The notes: generated by a model not told the origin, from the letters alone. A DNA stretch of 64,000 nt from Streptomyces sp. NA02950 (GCF_013364155.1 NZ_CP054916.1:6631001-6695000); one strand, 5' to 3'; counted from the stretch's first letter, positions 26,034 through 35,857 are shown. Numbers and translations are program-made.

Positions 26034-26771
26034 ATGACTACTTCCGATGGTGCGACTCCCGAGACCACCGCCCCCGCGAAGAAGGCCCCCGCCAAGGACC
26101 CGTGGGACCTCCCCGATGTGTCCGGCCTGGTCGTCGGTGTCCTCGGCGGCACCGGTGACCAGGGCCGCGGCCTCGCCTACCGGCTGGCCAGGGCGGGCCA
26201 GAAGGTGATCATCGGCTCACGTGCCGCCGAGCGCGCGCGGACCGCTGCCGAGGAGCTGGGCGGTGCCGAACTGGGCATCGAGGGCGCCGACAACGCCGAA
26301 TGCGCCCGGCGCAGCGACATCGTGATCGTCGCCGTGCCATGGGACGGCCACGCCAAGACGCTGGAGTCGCTGCGCGGGGAGCTCAGCGGCAAGCTGGTCG
26401 TGGACTGCGTCAACCCGCTGGGCTTCGACAAGAAGGGCGCGTTCGCCCTGAAGCCGGAGGAGGGCAGCGCCGCCGAGCAGGCCGCGGCCCTGCTGCCGGA
26501 CTCCCGGGTCACCGCCGCCTTCCACCATCTCTCGGCCGTCCTGCTCCAGGACCCCGCGATCGAGCGGATCGACACCGATGTGATGGTGCTGGGCGAGTCC
26601 CGGGCGGACACCGACGCGGTCCAGGCCCTGGCCGCGCGGATCCCCGGGATGCGGGGCGTCTTCGCGGGGCGGCTGCGCAACGCCCACCAGGTCGAGTCGC
26701 TGGTGGCCAATCTGATCTCGGTCAATCGCCGCTACAAGGCCCACGCGGGTCTGCGGGTCACGGACGTCTGA
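26034..26771 (+). CDS. npdG: NADPH-dependent F420 reductase
   Basis: A 245-aa enzyme that exchanges hydride between NADPH and coenzyme F420. The dinucleotide site is VGVLGGTGDQGRGLAYRLARAG (residues about 34-55), followed by KVIIGSR. The pattern VDCVNPLGFDKKGAF and AFHHLSAVLLQDP are signatures of the F420:NADP oxidoreductase family. An Ala/Pro/Lys-rich leader of 25 residues precedes the domain. It is a stand-alone gene ended by a strong hairpin. Streptomycetes use F420 for antibiotic tailoring and redox metabolism. Confidence 0.9.
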   Translation: MTTSDGATPETTAPAKKAPAKDPWDLPDVSGLVVGVLGGTGDQGRGLAYRLARAGQKVIIGSRAAERARTAAEELGGAELGIEGADNAECARRSDIVIVAVPWDGHAKTLESLRGELSGKLVVDCVNPLGFDKKGAFALKPEEGSAAEQAAALLPDSRVTAAFHHLSAVLLQDPAIERIDTDVMVLGESRADTDAVQALAARIPGMRGVFAGRLRNAHQVESLVANLISVNRRYKAHAGLRVTDV

Positions 26772-26787
26772 GCGGGCACGGGCGGGT

Positions 26788-26807
26788 CCCCGCCGCGCGC
26801 GGCGGGG
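26788..26807 (+). terminator. Terminator after npdG
   Basis: A perfectly self-complementary 20-bp GC palindrome (arms CCCCGCCGCG and CGCGGCGGGG) 17 nt downstream of the npdG stop. Confidence 0.65.
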
Positions 26808-26885
26808 TGTGCCGCACCCGAAGCGACGGGGCATGGGTGACAATGTCCGGGAAGCCGAGATCACCCCCGACAGGAGCCGCACCCC

Positions 26886-27077
26886 ATGCCCCGCCTCGCG
26901 ATCTACGCCCTCGTCGTCTGCGTCCTCGCCATCGCCGCGGCCGTGGTCTCGTTCGCCCGGGGCAGCCTCCTGGGGGTGGTGTGGATCCTGCTCGCGGGTG
27001 TCTCGTCCAACATGATCTGGTACTACGTGCGCAAGGCGCGGATGTCGCGGACCGAGGGGCGCGAGGTCACCGGCTGA
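26886..27077 (+). CDS. Small membrane protein (63 aa)
   Basis: A 63-aa protein with two hydrophobic segments (IYALVVCVLAIAAAVVSFARG and LLGVVWILLAGVSSNMIWYY) and a charged tail. Preceded by AGGAGCC, so expression looks real. Convergent with the site-2 protease gene, whose stop lies 5 nt away. Function unknown. Confidence 0.68.
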   Translation: MPRLAIYALVVCVLAIAAAVVSFARGSLLGVVWILLAGVSSNMIWYYVRKARMSRTEGREVTG

Positions 27078-27081
27078 GGCG

Positions 27082-27879
27082 CTATGCGCCGATTCCGGGG
27101 ATCTGGGGCTCGCCCTGCCAAAATCTGAAGAACTCCTGCCCCCAATAGGTGTCCCATTGGGTCACCCCCAGCGCCCCCATGATCGCGTCCACCGCGTGGA
27201 AGAAGCCCTGGTTGACCTCCGGGATCCACAGCACCCCGAAGACCGCGAGCAGCCCGAACGGGGCGTACGGCTCCACCTGCCGCCGCACCCGGTACGACAG
27301 CCACGGCTCGATCACCCCGTAGCCGTCCAGCCCCGGCACCGGCAGTGAGTTCAGGATCGCCGCGGTGACCTGGAGCAGCGCCAGGAACGCCAGCGCGTAA
27401 CGGAACACCCCCGGCATCCGGTCCACCGTGCCCGCCCAGAACGGCGCGGTCAGCGCGGCGGCGAACAGCACATTGGTGAGCGGTCCGGCCGCCGATATCA
27501 GACTGTGCTTCCAGCGCCCCCGGATCCGGTGCCGCTCGATGAACACCGCCCCGCCCGGCAGCCCGATCCCACCCATGACCACGAAGATGACGGGCAGCAC
27601 GATGCTCAGCGCGACATGGGTGTACTTCAGCGGGTTCAGGGTCAGATAGCCCTTCGCCCCGATGGACAGATCACCGCCGTGCAGCGCGGTCCGGGCGTGC
27701 GCGTACTCATGCAGACACAGCGAGACGACCCAGCCGGAGACGACGAACAGGAACACGGCGAAACCGGGGCTCGCGGAGTAGTCCGTCCACACCGCCCACG
27801 CGGATACGCCCATGATCGCGACCAGACCGAGAAAGACGGGGCTGATCCGCCGGTCGCGGCGGCTGACTGCGGTGGTCAT
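27082..27879 (-). CDS. Site-2 protease family (M50) membrane zinc metalloprotease
   Basis: A 265-aa intramembrane protease of the compact SREBPS2P/FtsH-like M50 group. The zinc motif HEYAH is at residues 57-61, and NSLPVPGLDGYGVIEPW, near residue 180, supplies the third ligand (Asp). Six hydrophobic helices are visible. The ATG at 27879 is preferred because it immediately precedes the short cytoplasmic N-terminus. The substrate cannot be assigned; such enzymes cleave anti-sigma factors or signal peptides inside the membrane. Confidence 0.88.
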   Translation of the reverse strand: MTTAVSRRDRRISPVFLGLVAIMGVSAWAVWTDYSASPGFAVFLFVVSGWVVSLCLHEYAHARTALHGGDLSIGAKGYLTLNPLKYTHVALSIVLPVIFVVMGGIGLPGGAVFIERHRIRGRWKHSLISAAGPLTNVLFAAALTAPFWAGTVDRMPGVFRYALAFLALLQVTAAILNSLPVPGLDGYGVIEPWLSYRVRRQVEPYAPFGLLAVFGVLWIPEVNQGFFHAVDAIMGALGVTQWDTYWGQEFFRFWQGEPQIPGIGA

Positions 27880-28033
27880 CGAGTGGGGTCTCCGTAGGGG
27901 GTGATGATCACTGGCGATGGAACGATGACCAGTGTGCGCATAGTTCCCGGCAAGGGGGAACAGAGGTGATCGGGGCCACACGGGCGGGGCGTTCTGCGGC
28001 TAGTCTGAGACCAACCTGGCCAGGGAGGAAACA

Positions 28034-28579
28034 GTGACGATCATGGAGGACAGGGCGGTGGATCTGCAGGAGCGGATTCGGCTGCCCCGGAGCGTGCGGC
28101 TGCGGCTGACCAGGAACGGAATGACGTTGGTACCGATTACCCAAGCGCACCTGACCACGCAGCGGCGCATTCTGAACCAGATCGAAGAGCGCCTGCCGGG
28201 CTGGACGCCCGTAGGCGAATTCGGTGTGCTCCCGCCCCGGGAGGGCTACACCCCGGAGCCGGATGTGTCGGCCGTCCCGAGCGACAAGCTGGAGCCGGGG
28301 GCCAGCAAGTTCCCCGAAGACCTGCTCCGCTTCGTCATCGAGGTCGTCTCCCCGGAGAGCGCCGAGCGGGATTACAGCACGAAGTCCGACCACTACGCAC
28401 TGCGCGGCATCGAGGCGTACCTGGTCGTCAATGTGCTCACCGCCCGCTGGACGCTGCTCACCCGGCCCGAGAACGGGAACTATGAGCACTCCGTGTCCGG
28501 CACCTTCGGCGAGAAGATCGAGATTCCCGTGGAGGACCAGACGCTGGTTCTCGACTCGTCGCAGTTCATGAGGGTCTGA
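28034..28579 (+). CDS. Uma2 family (PD-(D/E)xK nuclease-fold) protein
   Basis: A 181-aa member of the Uma2/DUF820 restriction-endonuclease-fold family, greatly amplified in streptomycetes. The catalytic pattern is PEPDVSAVPSD (Asp), then LLRFVIEVVSPESAERDYSTKSDHYA (Glu-x-Lys-type residues). A strong GGAGGAA precedes the GTG at 28034. Family function remains unclear; nuclease activity is inferred from fold only. Confidence 0.88.
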   Translation: MTIMEDRAVDLQERIRLPRSVRLRLTRNGMTLVPITQAHLTTQRRILNQIEERLPGWTPVGEFGVLPPREGYTPEPDVSAVPSDKLEPGASKFPEDLLRFVIEVVSPESAERDYSTKSDHYALRGIEAYLVVNVLTARWTLLTRPENGNYEHSVSGTFGEKIEIPVEDQTLVLDSSQFMRV

Positions 28580-28621
28580 GGCCGACGTCCGACCGCGTGG
28601 ACCATCGACCAGAATGGGCCC

Positions 28622-31600
28622 GTGCGCTACGCCATCCTCGGCACCACCCAGGCCCACCGCGACGACCGCACCTCCGTCGAGCTCGGTGGCGCACGGCTGC
28701 GGGCGCTGCTGGCCGCCCTCGCACTGAGCCCGGGGCGGCTGTGCACCACCGGCGCCCTCATCGCCGACATCTGGGACACCGACCCACCCGCCGACGAGCA
28801 CGGCGCGCTCCAGGCCCTCGTCGGACGGCTCCGCCGCGCGCTGGGCAGGGAGGCCGTGGCCTCCGCCCCGGGCGGCTACCGGCTCGTGGCCGACCCCGAC
28901 GACGTCGATCTGCACCGCTTCGAACGGCTGGCGGAGGAAGGCGCCCGCGCCCTCGCCGACGGCGCCCCGGACCGGGCCGCCGACCTCCTCGGCACGGCCC
29001 TCGCACTGTGGCGCGGCCCCGCCCTCGCGGACCTGCCGGGCGGCGTGGCGGCGGCCACCCGCGCGGAGGCCCGCCGCCTGGACGCGCGCCGCGCCCGGTT
29101 CGCGGCCGAGCTCGCCCTCGGCCGCGCCGCCCAGGTCCTCCCGGCGCTCACCGAACTCTGCGACGCGCACCGGCTGGACGAGCCCCTGCACGCCCTGCGG
29201 ATCCGCGCCCTGCGCGACGCCGGCCGCCCGGCGGAGGCGCTCGCCGCGTACGAGGCGATCCGCGCCGAGATCGCCAACCGCCTGGGCGCCGACCCCGGCC
29301 CCACCCTCCGCGCCCTCCACGCGGCCCTTCTCACCCCGGAGCCGACGCCCCCGGCGGCCTTTGCGACCCCGACGACTCCGGCGGTACCCGCGCCCCCTGC
29401 GGGGCCGGGCGCCCCGGGGGCCCTCGCCGGTCCCGCGACTCCGGATGTCCCGGGGGTCCCCGCGGCCCCGGGGTCTGCGGGCCCTGTGGGTTCGGCGGCC
29501 CCGGCGGCGGGCGCGGGTTCCGCGGTGCCCGGCGTCTTCGCGGCGCCGGCCGAGCCGGTGCCCCCGGCCACCCCCGCGGCAGGTGACGCGACCCCTGCGG
29601 GTCCGGGCGCGACGGCGGGTTCGGCGGCCCCGGCGGCGGGCGCGGGTTCCGCGGTGCCCGGCGCCTTCGCGGCCCCGGCCGAGCCGGTGCCCCCGGCCAC
29701 CCCCGCGGCAGGTGACGCGACCCCTGCGGGTCCGGGCGCGACGGCGGGTCCGGCGGCCCCGGCGGCGGGCGCGGGCCCCGCGGTGCCCGGCGCCTTCGCG
29801 GCGCCGACGGCGCCAGGGGGCGCTGCCGCGCCCGGACCCACGGCGGCGCCCGGGTCCACGGCCGCGCCCGCGGCGCCGGGTGCCCCCGCGGCGGGTGCCG
29901 CGACCCCCGCGGCTCCGGCCGTGCCGGGGGCTTCCCCGGACCCTGCGGCTCCGGCCGCCCCCGCATCCCCACCCCCACCGGCGGGCCCTCCCGGGGGTGG
30001 AAATCTGCGGGCTCGGCTCACCAGCTTTGTGGGGCGGGAGGCCGAGTTGGAGGCGTTGCGTACCGACCTCACCGGGCATCGGCTGGTCACCCTTCTCGGG
30101 CCCGGCGGTGCCGGGAAGACACGGCTGTCGCAGGAGGCCGCCGAGGCGGTCGGGGCCGCCTGGCCGGATGGGGTGTGGCTGGCCGAACTGGCGCCCGTCG
30201 ACGATCCGGAGACCGTGCCGGAGACGGTGCTCACCGCGCTCGGCGGGCGCGAGACCGTCATCCGCGGTACCGCGGCGGAGGGGCTCCGCGCCGCCGCCGA
30301 CCCCGCGACCCACGATCCGCTCACCCGGCTCGTCGAACACTGCGAACCCCGCCGCATGCTGATCGTGCTCGACAACTGCGAACACCTCGTCGAGGCCGCG
30401 GCCCGGCTCGCCGACACGCTCCTCGCCCGCTGCCCCGGCGTCACCGTCCTGGCCACCAGCCGCGAACCGCTCGCCGTGCCCGGAGAGCTGGTCCGCCCCG
30501 TCGAACCGCTGCCGGACCCGGTCGCCCTGCGGCTGCTCCAGGACCGGGGCGCGGCGGCGCGGCGGGGTTTCCGTACGGAGGACGACCCGGGGGCCTGCGC
30601 CGAGATCTGCCGTCGTCTCGACGGGCTGCCCCTGGCCATCGAACTGGCCGCGGCCCGGCTGCGGTTGCTTAACCCCCGTCAGCTCGCCGATCGCCTCGAC
30701 GACCGCTTCCGGCTGCTGACCAGTGGCAGCAGAACCGTGCTGCCCCGGCAGCAGACGCTGCGTGCCGTCGTCGACTGGTCCTGGGATCTGCTCGACACCC
30801 GCGAACGCACCGTGCTCCGCCGTCTGTCGGTCTTCGCGGGCGGCTGCGACCTCTCGGCCGCCGAGGCGGTCTGCGCGGACTCGGAACCCCCGGCCCCGGC
30901 CGAACCAGCCGATGCCTTGGCCGACGCCGTCGATCCGCGCGACGTGACCGCGTTGCTCGGCTCGCTCGTCGACAAATCCCTTGTCGTGGCCGCGCCCGGG
31001 GCGACCGGGGAGATGCGCTACGGGCTCCTGGAGACCGTCGCCGAGTACGCCGGGGAACGGCTCGACGAGGCCGGGGAGCGGGCCGCGGCCGAGCGGCGCC
31101 ATCTGGTGGCGTACCGGGAACTGGCCCGCACCGCCGACCCGTTGCTCCGCGGCCCCGCCCAACGCGACTGGCTGGACCGGCTGGAGAGCGAGCACGAGAA
31201 TCTGCGCACCGCGCTGCGCCGCGCCGTCGCCGCCCGCGACGAGCAGGAGGCGCTGTGCCTGGTGCTCTCCCTCGGCTGGTTCTGGAATCTGCGCGGCCAC
31301 CGCGCCGACGCCCGCCACTGGGCCACGGCCGCCGCCGAGCTCGGCCCGAACCCCTTCGCACTGCCGGTGAACCCCGCCCCTCCGCTGTACGCCGGCTGTA
31401 TCGACGCCCCACCCCCGATGACGCCGGAGCTGCTGGACGAAGCACGCCGCGGGGTACGGCTTTTCGCGCTGGCCAACATCGAGGGCGATCTCCAGTTCAT
31501 GTCGAACGACACAGCCCGGCGCGAGCTGGAGGGGATCGTCGTCGCCTACCGGGCCGGACTGCCGCAGACCTGCCGTATCCCCGGCCTCCTGTGGTTCTTC

Positions 31601-32569
31601 GCGGTGATCATCACGGGGGAGTTCGGCCTGCTGCGGGAGATGGCCGACACAACGGTGCGCACCTGCCGGGAGCTGGGCTACACCTGGGAGCTGGGCTTCA
31701 CCCTCCAGCTGCGTTCCAAGCTGCTCAACGAGCGCAGGAGCGGGTACCAGGGCGCGACCCGGGACGCCGACGAGAGCCTGGAGATCTTCCTCCGGCTCGG
31801 GGATGCCTGGGGCGCGGCCGAGGCGCTGTCCGGCCGGGGCGAGGTGCGGGAGCAGGCGGGCGACGGCGCGGCCGCCGCCGAGGACTACCGGGCGGCGATC
31901 CGCTGCGCCCAGGAGCTCGGCGCCCATGAACAGGTGGTGCTGCTCCGGTCCCGGCTGGCCGGGCTGTACGTGGAGTTCGGGGACGAGGAGGAGGCGGCCG
32001 AGGGCGAGCGGATGCTGCGCGAGGTGGTCGACCGGGGCCTCCAGGCGGGTGCCGAGGCCCTGTCGTACGCCCGGCTACACCTGGCCCAGCGCTACGGCGT
32101 CACGGGCCGGGTCGCCGAGGCGCGGACCCAGCTGACCGCGCTGCACACGGAGTTCGAGGTCCGGGCGCTGAACCTGTTCCAGGGCGTCGCGGAGGGGATG
32201 CTGGCCTGGCTGGACCTGCTGGAGCGACGGCCGGGCGACGCCCTGGTGAGGGTGCGTGCCGCGCTGGCGAAGACGGCGGACCGGATGACGGATCTGGTCG
32301 CGCCGTTCATCCCGGTGGCACAGCTGCTGACCGGGGCCGAGGCGCTGGGGGAACTCGGTGGCGCGGAGCGGGCCGACACCGCGGCGCGGCTGGTGGGGGC
32401 GTACGACGGGCTGCGCGGCTCCCTGCACCACCGGCGCAACTCGACCGAGCGTGCGAGCCGGGAGCGGACCGAGGCCGCGGCGCGGGCCGCGCTCGGGGAC
32501 ACGGCGTACGAGCGGGCGTACGGCGAGGGCGGCGGCCTCACGCTGGAGGAGGCCATCGCCCTGGTCTGA
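28622..32569 (+). CDS. BTAD/NB-ARC/TPR transcriptional regulator (AfsR/SARP-like), 1315 aa
   Basis: A large signal-integrating regulator. Residues 1-95 form a winged-helix DNA-binding domain (VELGGARLRALLAALALSPGRL, LQALVGRLRRALG) and 96-240 a bacterial transcriptional activator domain (BTAD) with TPR-like helices. About 240-460 is an Ala/Pro/Gly low-complexity linker made of a 43-residue tandem repeat. An NB-ARC-like STAND ATPase follows, with Walker A GPGGAGKT near residue 493 and Walker B LIVLDNCEH; the rest is helical TPR-like repeats. Such proteins activate antibiotic or morphogenesis genes after nucleotide-dependent oligomerisation. Start GTG 28622. No adjacent biosynthetic cluster identifies its target. 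Confidence 0.88.
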   Translation: MRYAILGTTQAHRDDRTSVELGGARLRALLAALALSPGRLCTTGALIADIWDTDPPADEHGALQALVGRLRRALGREAVASAPGGYRLVADPDDVDLHRFERLAEEGARALADGAPDRAADLLGTALALWRGPALADLPGGVAAATRAEARRLDARRARFAAELALGRAAQVLPALTELCDAHRLDEPLHALRIRALRDAGRPAEALAAYEAIRAEIANRLGADPGPTLRALHAALLTPEPTPPAAFATPTTPAVPAPPAGPGAPGALAGPATPDVPGVPAAPGSAGPVGSAAPAAGAGSAVPGVFAAPAEPVPPATPAAGDATPAGPGATAGSAAPAAGAGSAVPGAFAAPAEPVPPATPAAGDATPAGPGATAGPAAPAAGAGPAVPGAFAAPTAPGGAAAPGPTAAPGSTAAPAAPGAPAAGAATPAAPAVPGASPDPAAPAAPASPPPPAGPPGGGNLRARLTSFVGREAELEALRTDLTGHRLVTLLGPGGAGKTRLSQEAAEAVGAAWPDGVWLAELAPVDDPETVPETVLTALGGRETVIRGTAAEGLRAAADPATHDPLTRLVEHCEPRRMLIVLDNCEHLVEAAARLADTLLARCPGVTVLATSREPLAVPGELVRPVEPLPDPVALRLLQDRGAAARRGFRTEDDPGACAEICRRLDGLPLAIELAAARLRLLNPRQLADRLDDRFRLLTSGSRTVLPRQQTLRAVVDWSWDLLDTRERTVLRRLSVFAGGCDLSAAEAVCADSEPPAPAEPADALADAVDPRDVTALLGSLVDKSLVVAAPGATGEMRYGLLETVAEYAGERLDEAGERAAAERRHLVAYRELARTADPLLRGPAQRDWLDRLESEHENLRTALRRAVAARDEQEALCLVLSLGWFWNLRGHRADARHWATAAAELGPNPFALPVNPAPPLYAGCIDAPPPMTPELLDEARRGVRLFALANIEGDLQFMSNDTARRELEGIVVAYRAGLPQTCRIPGLLWFFAVIITGEFGLLREMADTTVRTCRELGYTWELGFTLQLRSKLLNERRSGYQGATRDADESLEIFLRLGDAWGAAEALSGRGEVREQAGDGAAAAEDYRAAIRCAQELGAHEQVVLLRSRLAGLYVEFGDEEEAAEGERMLREVVDRGLQAGAEALSYARLHLAQRYGVTGRVAEARTQLTALHTEFEVRALNLFQGVAEGMLAWLDLLERRPGDALVRVRAALAKTADRMTDLVAPFIPVAQLLTGAEALGELGGAERADTAARLVGAYDGLRGSLHHRRNSTERASRERTEAAARAALGDTAYERAYGEGGGLTLEEAIALV
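29491..29811 (+). repeat. 129-bp in-frame minisatellite, about 2.5 copies
   Basis: Units begin at 29491, 29620 and 29749, exactly 129 bp (43 codons) apart, the third partial. Each unit encodes an APAAGAGxAVPGxFAAPAEP-type segment and then PATPAAGDATPAGPGAT. The copies differ at very few bases, so the array is young or homogenised. Confidence 0.9.
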
Positions 32570-32713
32570 GCCCCGGCCGGATCGTTTCCGGGGGCGGCGT
32601 CACGGCGAACGGCGGGCGGCGTCACGGCAGACTGCCCCGACCGCCGGCCAGGTGCGCTGCCCCCCGTGCAGCACACATGATCGGCGGTCGAGGCCGTGGC
32701 GGTGCCCCACCCC

Positions 32714-33541
32714 TCAGGTGGTCTTGTTGCGGAACTTGGCGACCGCGAGCGGCGCCGTGATCACCGTGATGCCCACCGCCCACAGCAGGCAGACGACCAC
32801 CGGGTGGGCTATCGCGCCGTGGCCGCTGGTCAGCGCCCGGGCGGCATCCGCGAGTTGGGAGAGCGGGTTGTACTCGGTGAAGGACTGGAGCCAGCCGGGC
32901 ATGGTGCTGGTCGGCGCGAAGATGGACGAGCCGAACTGGAGCGGCATGATCACCAGCATGCCCACGCCCTGGACGGCCTGCGGGGTCTTCATGGACAGGC
33001 CGAGCAGCATGAAGATCCAGGTCAGCGAGGAGCCGAAGAGGAGCGAGAGGGCCATCGAGGCCAGCAGCTCCACCGGACCGGTCTTGAGCTCGAAGCCCAT
33101 GAGGAAGCCCATGGCCAGCAGGATGAGGGTGGACACCAGCATCCGCCCGGTCTCCACGATCAGCTTGGCGATCAGCACCGAGGAGCGGGCGATCGGCATC
33201 GTCCGGAAGCGGTCCATGACTCCCTTCTGGAAGTCGTCGTTGACACCGGTGCCGACCGACATCGCGATGTTCAGACCGCCCATCGCCATCATCCCGGGGA
33301 TGAAGTAGTTGATGTAGGCGCCCCGGTCGCCCGCCGCCACCGCGCCGCCGAAGACGTACACGAACAGCAGCGAGAAGATGATGGGCATCATCACGGCGTC
33401 GAACATCGACTCCGGGTCCTGCTTGATCTGGAGGGCGTTACGGCGCACCAGCGCGCCGATGTGCCGCAGATTGGCCCGCAGGCCGATCCGGCCCTCGCCG
33501 GGGAGCGCCTTGGCGGGCGCGGTCATCGTTGCCGCGCTCAT
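32714..33541 (-). CDS. ABC-2 type exporter permease (DrrB-like)
   Basis: A 275-aa membrane protein with six hydrophobic helices in the ABC-2 arrangement (MPIIFSLLFVYVFGGAV, then GGLNIAMSVGTGVNDDFQKGVMDRFRTMPI, then SSIFAPTSTMPGWLQSFTEYNPLSQLADAAR). The last pattern is the DrrB/OleC signature of drug exporters. The ATG at 33541 overlaps the ATPase stop by 4 nt. A natural-product or lipid efflux role is inferred. Confidence 0.9.
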   Translation of the reverse strand: MSAATMTAPAKALPGEGRIGLRANLRHIGALVRRNALQIKQDPESMFDAVMMPIIFSLLFVYVFGGAVAAGDRGAYINYFIPGMMAMGGLNIAMSVGTGVNDDFQKGVMDRFRTMPIARSSVLIAKLIVETGRMLVSTLILLAMGFLMGFELKTGPVELLASMALSLLFGSSLTWIFMLLGLSMKTPQAVQGVGMLVIMPLQFGSSIFAPTSTMPGWLQSFTEYNPLSQLADAARALTSGHGAIAHPVVVCLLWAVGITVITAPLAVAKFRNKTT

Positions 33542-34563
33542 GCGGCGACCTCCTCAACGGCGTCGTGCTTCGTGGTCTCGTCCTGGGGGGTGGAGGTCTT
33601 CTGGCCGGTGATGGCGAGGAACACCTCGTCGAGGCTGGGCAGATGGGTGTCGATCCCGGCGATGGTGAAGCCGCGCTCACCGAGCAGACCGATCACGGCG
33701 GTCAGCTGCTCATCGCTGATGATGGGCACGTTGACCAGGCCCTCCGCGGGGTCCGCGGTGGCACTGCCGACGCCGTCGAGTCCGGCCTGGGCGATGGCGC
33801 CGACCATGCGGTGCAGCTCGCGCTGGTCGGACGGGCGGATCTGGAGGGTGCGGCCGCCGACCTTGGCCTTCAGTTCGTTGACCCGGCCCTCGGCGATGAC
33901 CTTGCCGCGGTCGATGACCGTCAGGTCGTGCGCGAGGTGCTCGGCCTCCTCCATGTACTGGGTGGTGAGCAGCACCGTGGAGCCGTCCGAGACCATCCGC
34001 TTGACCTCGTCCCACACCTCGAGGCGGGTGCGCGGGTCAAGACCGGTGGTCGGCTCGTCCAGATAGAGCACCGAGGGGTGGCCGATCATGGACGCGGCCA
34101 GATCGAGCCTCCGGCGCATCCCGCCGGAGTAGGTGCGCGCGGCCCGCTTGGCGGCGTCGGTCAGTGAGAACCGCTCCAGCATCTCGTCCGCGCGGCGGCG
34201 GGCGTCCCTGCGGGACAGATCGAGCAGCCGCCCGATCATGTAGAGGTTCTCCCAGCCGGACAGCTTCTCGTCCACCGAGGCGTACTGCCCGGTGAGCCCG
34301 ATGGTGCGGCGCAGCTGGCGGGGCTGATTCACCACGTCGTACCCGGCCACCACGGCGGTTCCGGCATCCGGCACCAGCAGGGTGGACAGACAGCGGACGA
34401 GGGTGGTCTTCCCGGCTCCGTTGGGGCCGAGCACACCGAGGACAGTGCCCTCCGGGACCTCGAGGTCGACGCCGTCGACCGCCTTGGTGTCACCGAAGTG
34501 CTTGACCAGCCCCCGAACTTCGACGGCGTTGCCGCCCCTGATCGTGTGTTCCTGTCGCTTCAT
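33538..34563 (-). CDS. ABC exporter ATPase (daunorubicin-resistance DrrA family)
   Basis: A 341-aa ATPase with complete motifs: Walker [10 protein letters not shown] near residue 46, Q-loop [15 protein letters not shown], signature [12 protein letters not shown], Walker [14 protein letters not shown] and H-loop [14 protein letters not shown]. The C-terminal 100 residues ([15 protein letters not shown]...[10 protein letters not shown]) are the DrrA accessory domain. It pairs with the downstream permease. Repeats upstream (34599-34656) suggest local regulation, but no regulator gene is adjacent. Confidence 0.93.
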   Translation of the reverse strand: MKRQEHTIRGGNAVEVRGLVKHFGDTKAVDGVDLEVPEGTVLGVLGPNGAGKTTLVRCLSTLLVPDAGTAVVAGYDVVNQPRQLRRTIGLTGQYASVDEKLSGWENLYMIGRLLDLSRRDARRRADEMLERFSLTDAAKRAARTYSGGMRRRLDLAASMIGHPSVLYLDEPTTGLDPRTRLEVWDEVKRMVSDGSTVLLTTQYMEEAEHLAHDLTVIDRGKVIAEGRVNELKAKVGGRTLQIRPSDQRELHRMVGAIAQAGLDGVGSATADPAEGLVNVPIISDEQLTAVIGLLGERGFTIAGIDTHLPSLDEVFLAITGQKTSTPQDETTKHDAVEEVAA

Positions 34564-34598
34564 GCCCCCACCATGGCAGCGGCCACCGACAACCCACC

Positions 34599-34656
34599 GA
34601 CAGATGGCAGACAGACGGCAGACAGCCCGCCGACGGGGGAAGATCGGCGGGCTGTC
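34599..34656. promoter_or_regulatory. Direct repeats plus 13-bp hairpin between panB and the DrrA-like gene
   Basis: Two tandem 11-mers (GACAGATGGCA at 34599-34609 and GACAGACGGCA at 34610-34620) abut a perfect 13-bp stem-loop (GACAGCCCGCCGA at 34621-34633 with 34644-34656, 10-nt loop). On the transcribed (leftward) strand the hairpin follows panB and would terminate it; the repeats lie 36-57 bp before the ATPase start, an operator position. Confidence 0.6.
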
Positions 34657-34732
34657 GGTGTGCCGCGGTGGCTCACCGGGACCGGTCAGGGCCCCTGCGG
34701 CGGGCCTGGGCCCAGGTCCTGGCAGGGAGGGC

Positions 34733-35623
34733 CTAGTGGAAGGAGTGCTCCGCGGTCGGGTAGGCCCCGCCGACCACGTCCTCCGCGAAGGCCCGTGCGG
34801 CGTCGCCGAGGCTCTGGCGCAGCTGGGCGTACTGCTTGACGAAGCGCGGTACCCGGCCGTCGGTCATCCCCGCCATGTCGGTCCACACCAGGACCTGGGC
34901 GTCGCAGTCGGGGCCCGCGCCGATGCCGACGGTCGGGATGTGCAGCGAGCGGGTCACCTCGGCGGCCAGTTCGGCCGGGACCAGCTCCAGGACGACCGCG
35001 AAGGCGCCCGCGTCCTGCACCGCCTTGGCGTCCCGCAGCAGCTGCTGGGCGGCCTCCTCGCCGCGACCCTGGACGGGGTAGCCGCCGTAGGCGTTGACGG
35101 ACTGCGGGGTGAGGCCGACATGGGCCATCACCGGGATGCCCGCCTGGACCAGCAGCTCGATCTGGTGGGCGGAGCGCTCACCGCCCTCCAGCTTCACCGC
35201 GCCGACCCCGGCGTCCTTGATCAGCCGGGTGGCGTTGCGCAGCGCCTGGACAGGGCCCTCCTGGTACGACCCGAAGGGCAGGTCGCCGACGATGAGGGCG
35301 CGCCGGGTGCCGCGGACGACGGCGGCGGAGAGCAGGGTCATCTCGTCCATCGTGACGGGCACGGTGGACTCGTAACCGAGGTGGCAGTTGCCCATCGAGT
35401 CACCGACCAGCATGACCGGGATGCCCGCCTGGTCGAAGACGGAGGCGGTCATCGCGTCGTAGGCGGTGAGCATGGGCCACTTCTCGCCGCGCTCCTTGGC
35501 GGCGGAGATGTCACGAACGGTGATGCGGCGGGATCCGGTCCCTCCGTACAGCGCCTTGGCGGCCGCTGCCGGACCGTTTCCACCGCTGCCGGACTGATTC
35601 TGCGCAGGGCTGACGTGCGTCAT
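34733..35623 (-). CDS. panB: Ketopantoate hydroxymethyltransferase
   Basis: A 296-aa enzyme of the first committed pantothenate step: 2-ketoisovalerate plus methylene-THF gives ketopantoate. The Mg-binding [33 protein letters not shown] and [18 protein letters not shown] motifs are all present, in the standard order and length, with an extra Gly/Ser-rich N-terminal 30 residues. It is divergent from an MFS gene. A hairpin follows it. Confidence 0.96.
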   Translation of the reverse strand: MTHVSPAQNQSGSGGNGPAAAAKALYGGTGSRRITVRDISAAKERGEKWPMLTAYDAMTASVFDQAGIPVMLVGDSMGNCHLGYESTVPVTMDEMTLLSAAVVRGTRRALIVGDLPFGSYQEGPVQALRNATRLIKDAGVGAVKLEGGERSAHQIELLVQAGIPVMAHVGLTPQSVNAYGGYPVQGRGEEAAQQLLRDAKAVQDAGAFAVVLELVPAELAAEVTRSLHIPTVGIGAGPDCDAQVLVWTDMAGMTDGRVPRFVKQYAQLRQSLGDAARAFAEDVVGGAYPTAEHSFH

Positions 35624-35814
35624 TGCGACGGCTCCTGTTCGTCATCTCGAGGCGCCCTGACGGCGTCCCCGGACCACCCCCATGCTGGCACGGCTCCGGT
35701 CGGGGGGAAAGTGGGACGGAATGGTCCGGGCGTGGCCTTGGCCACCCTCGTCCCGGCCCTTCCGCCGGCCTCCCGCACTCCTTGCCTTGGCCAAAGCATC
35801 GCAAAGAGTTTTCA

Positions 35815-35833
35815 ATACGAGACGGTTCCGTAT
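35815..35833. promoter_or_regulatory. TetR-type operator before the MFS-TetR operon
   Basis: ATACGnnAC-n-GTnnCGTAT is an interrupted 19-bp palindrome (14 of 18 paired positions) lying 25 nt upstream of the MFS start in the promoter region. The TetR gene ending this operon is the natural candidate to bind it. Confidence 0.6.
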
Positions 35834-35857
35834 CGCAACGGTCTTAGCCTGGGCCGC

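Noticed and set aside
27908..31927. A 1339-codon leftward open frame opposite the Uma2 and BTAD genes
   Set aside because: It is a GC-skew shadow: composition is Gly/Arg/Ala-rich, no domains are seen, and the rightward BTAD/NB-ARC frame has clear motifs.
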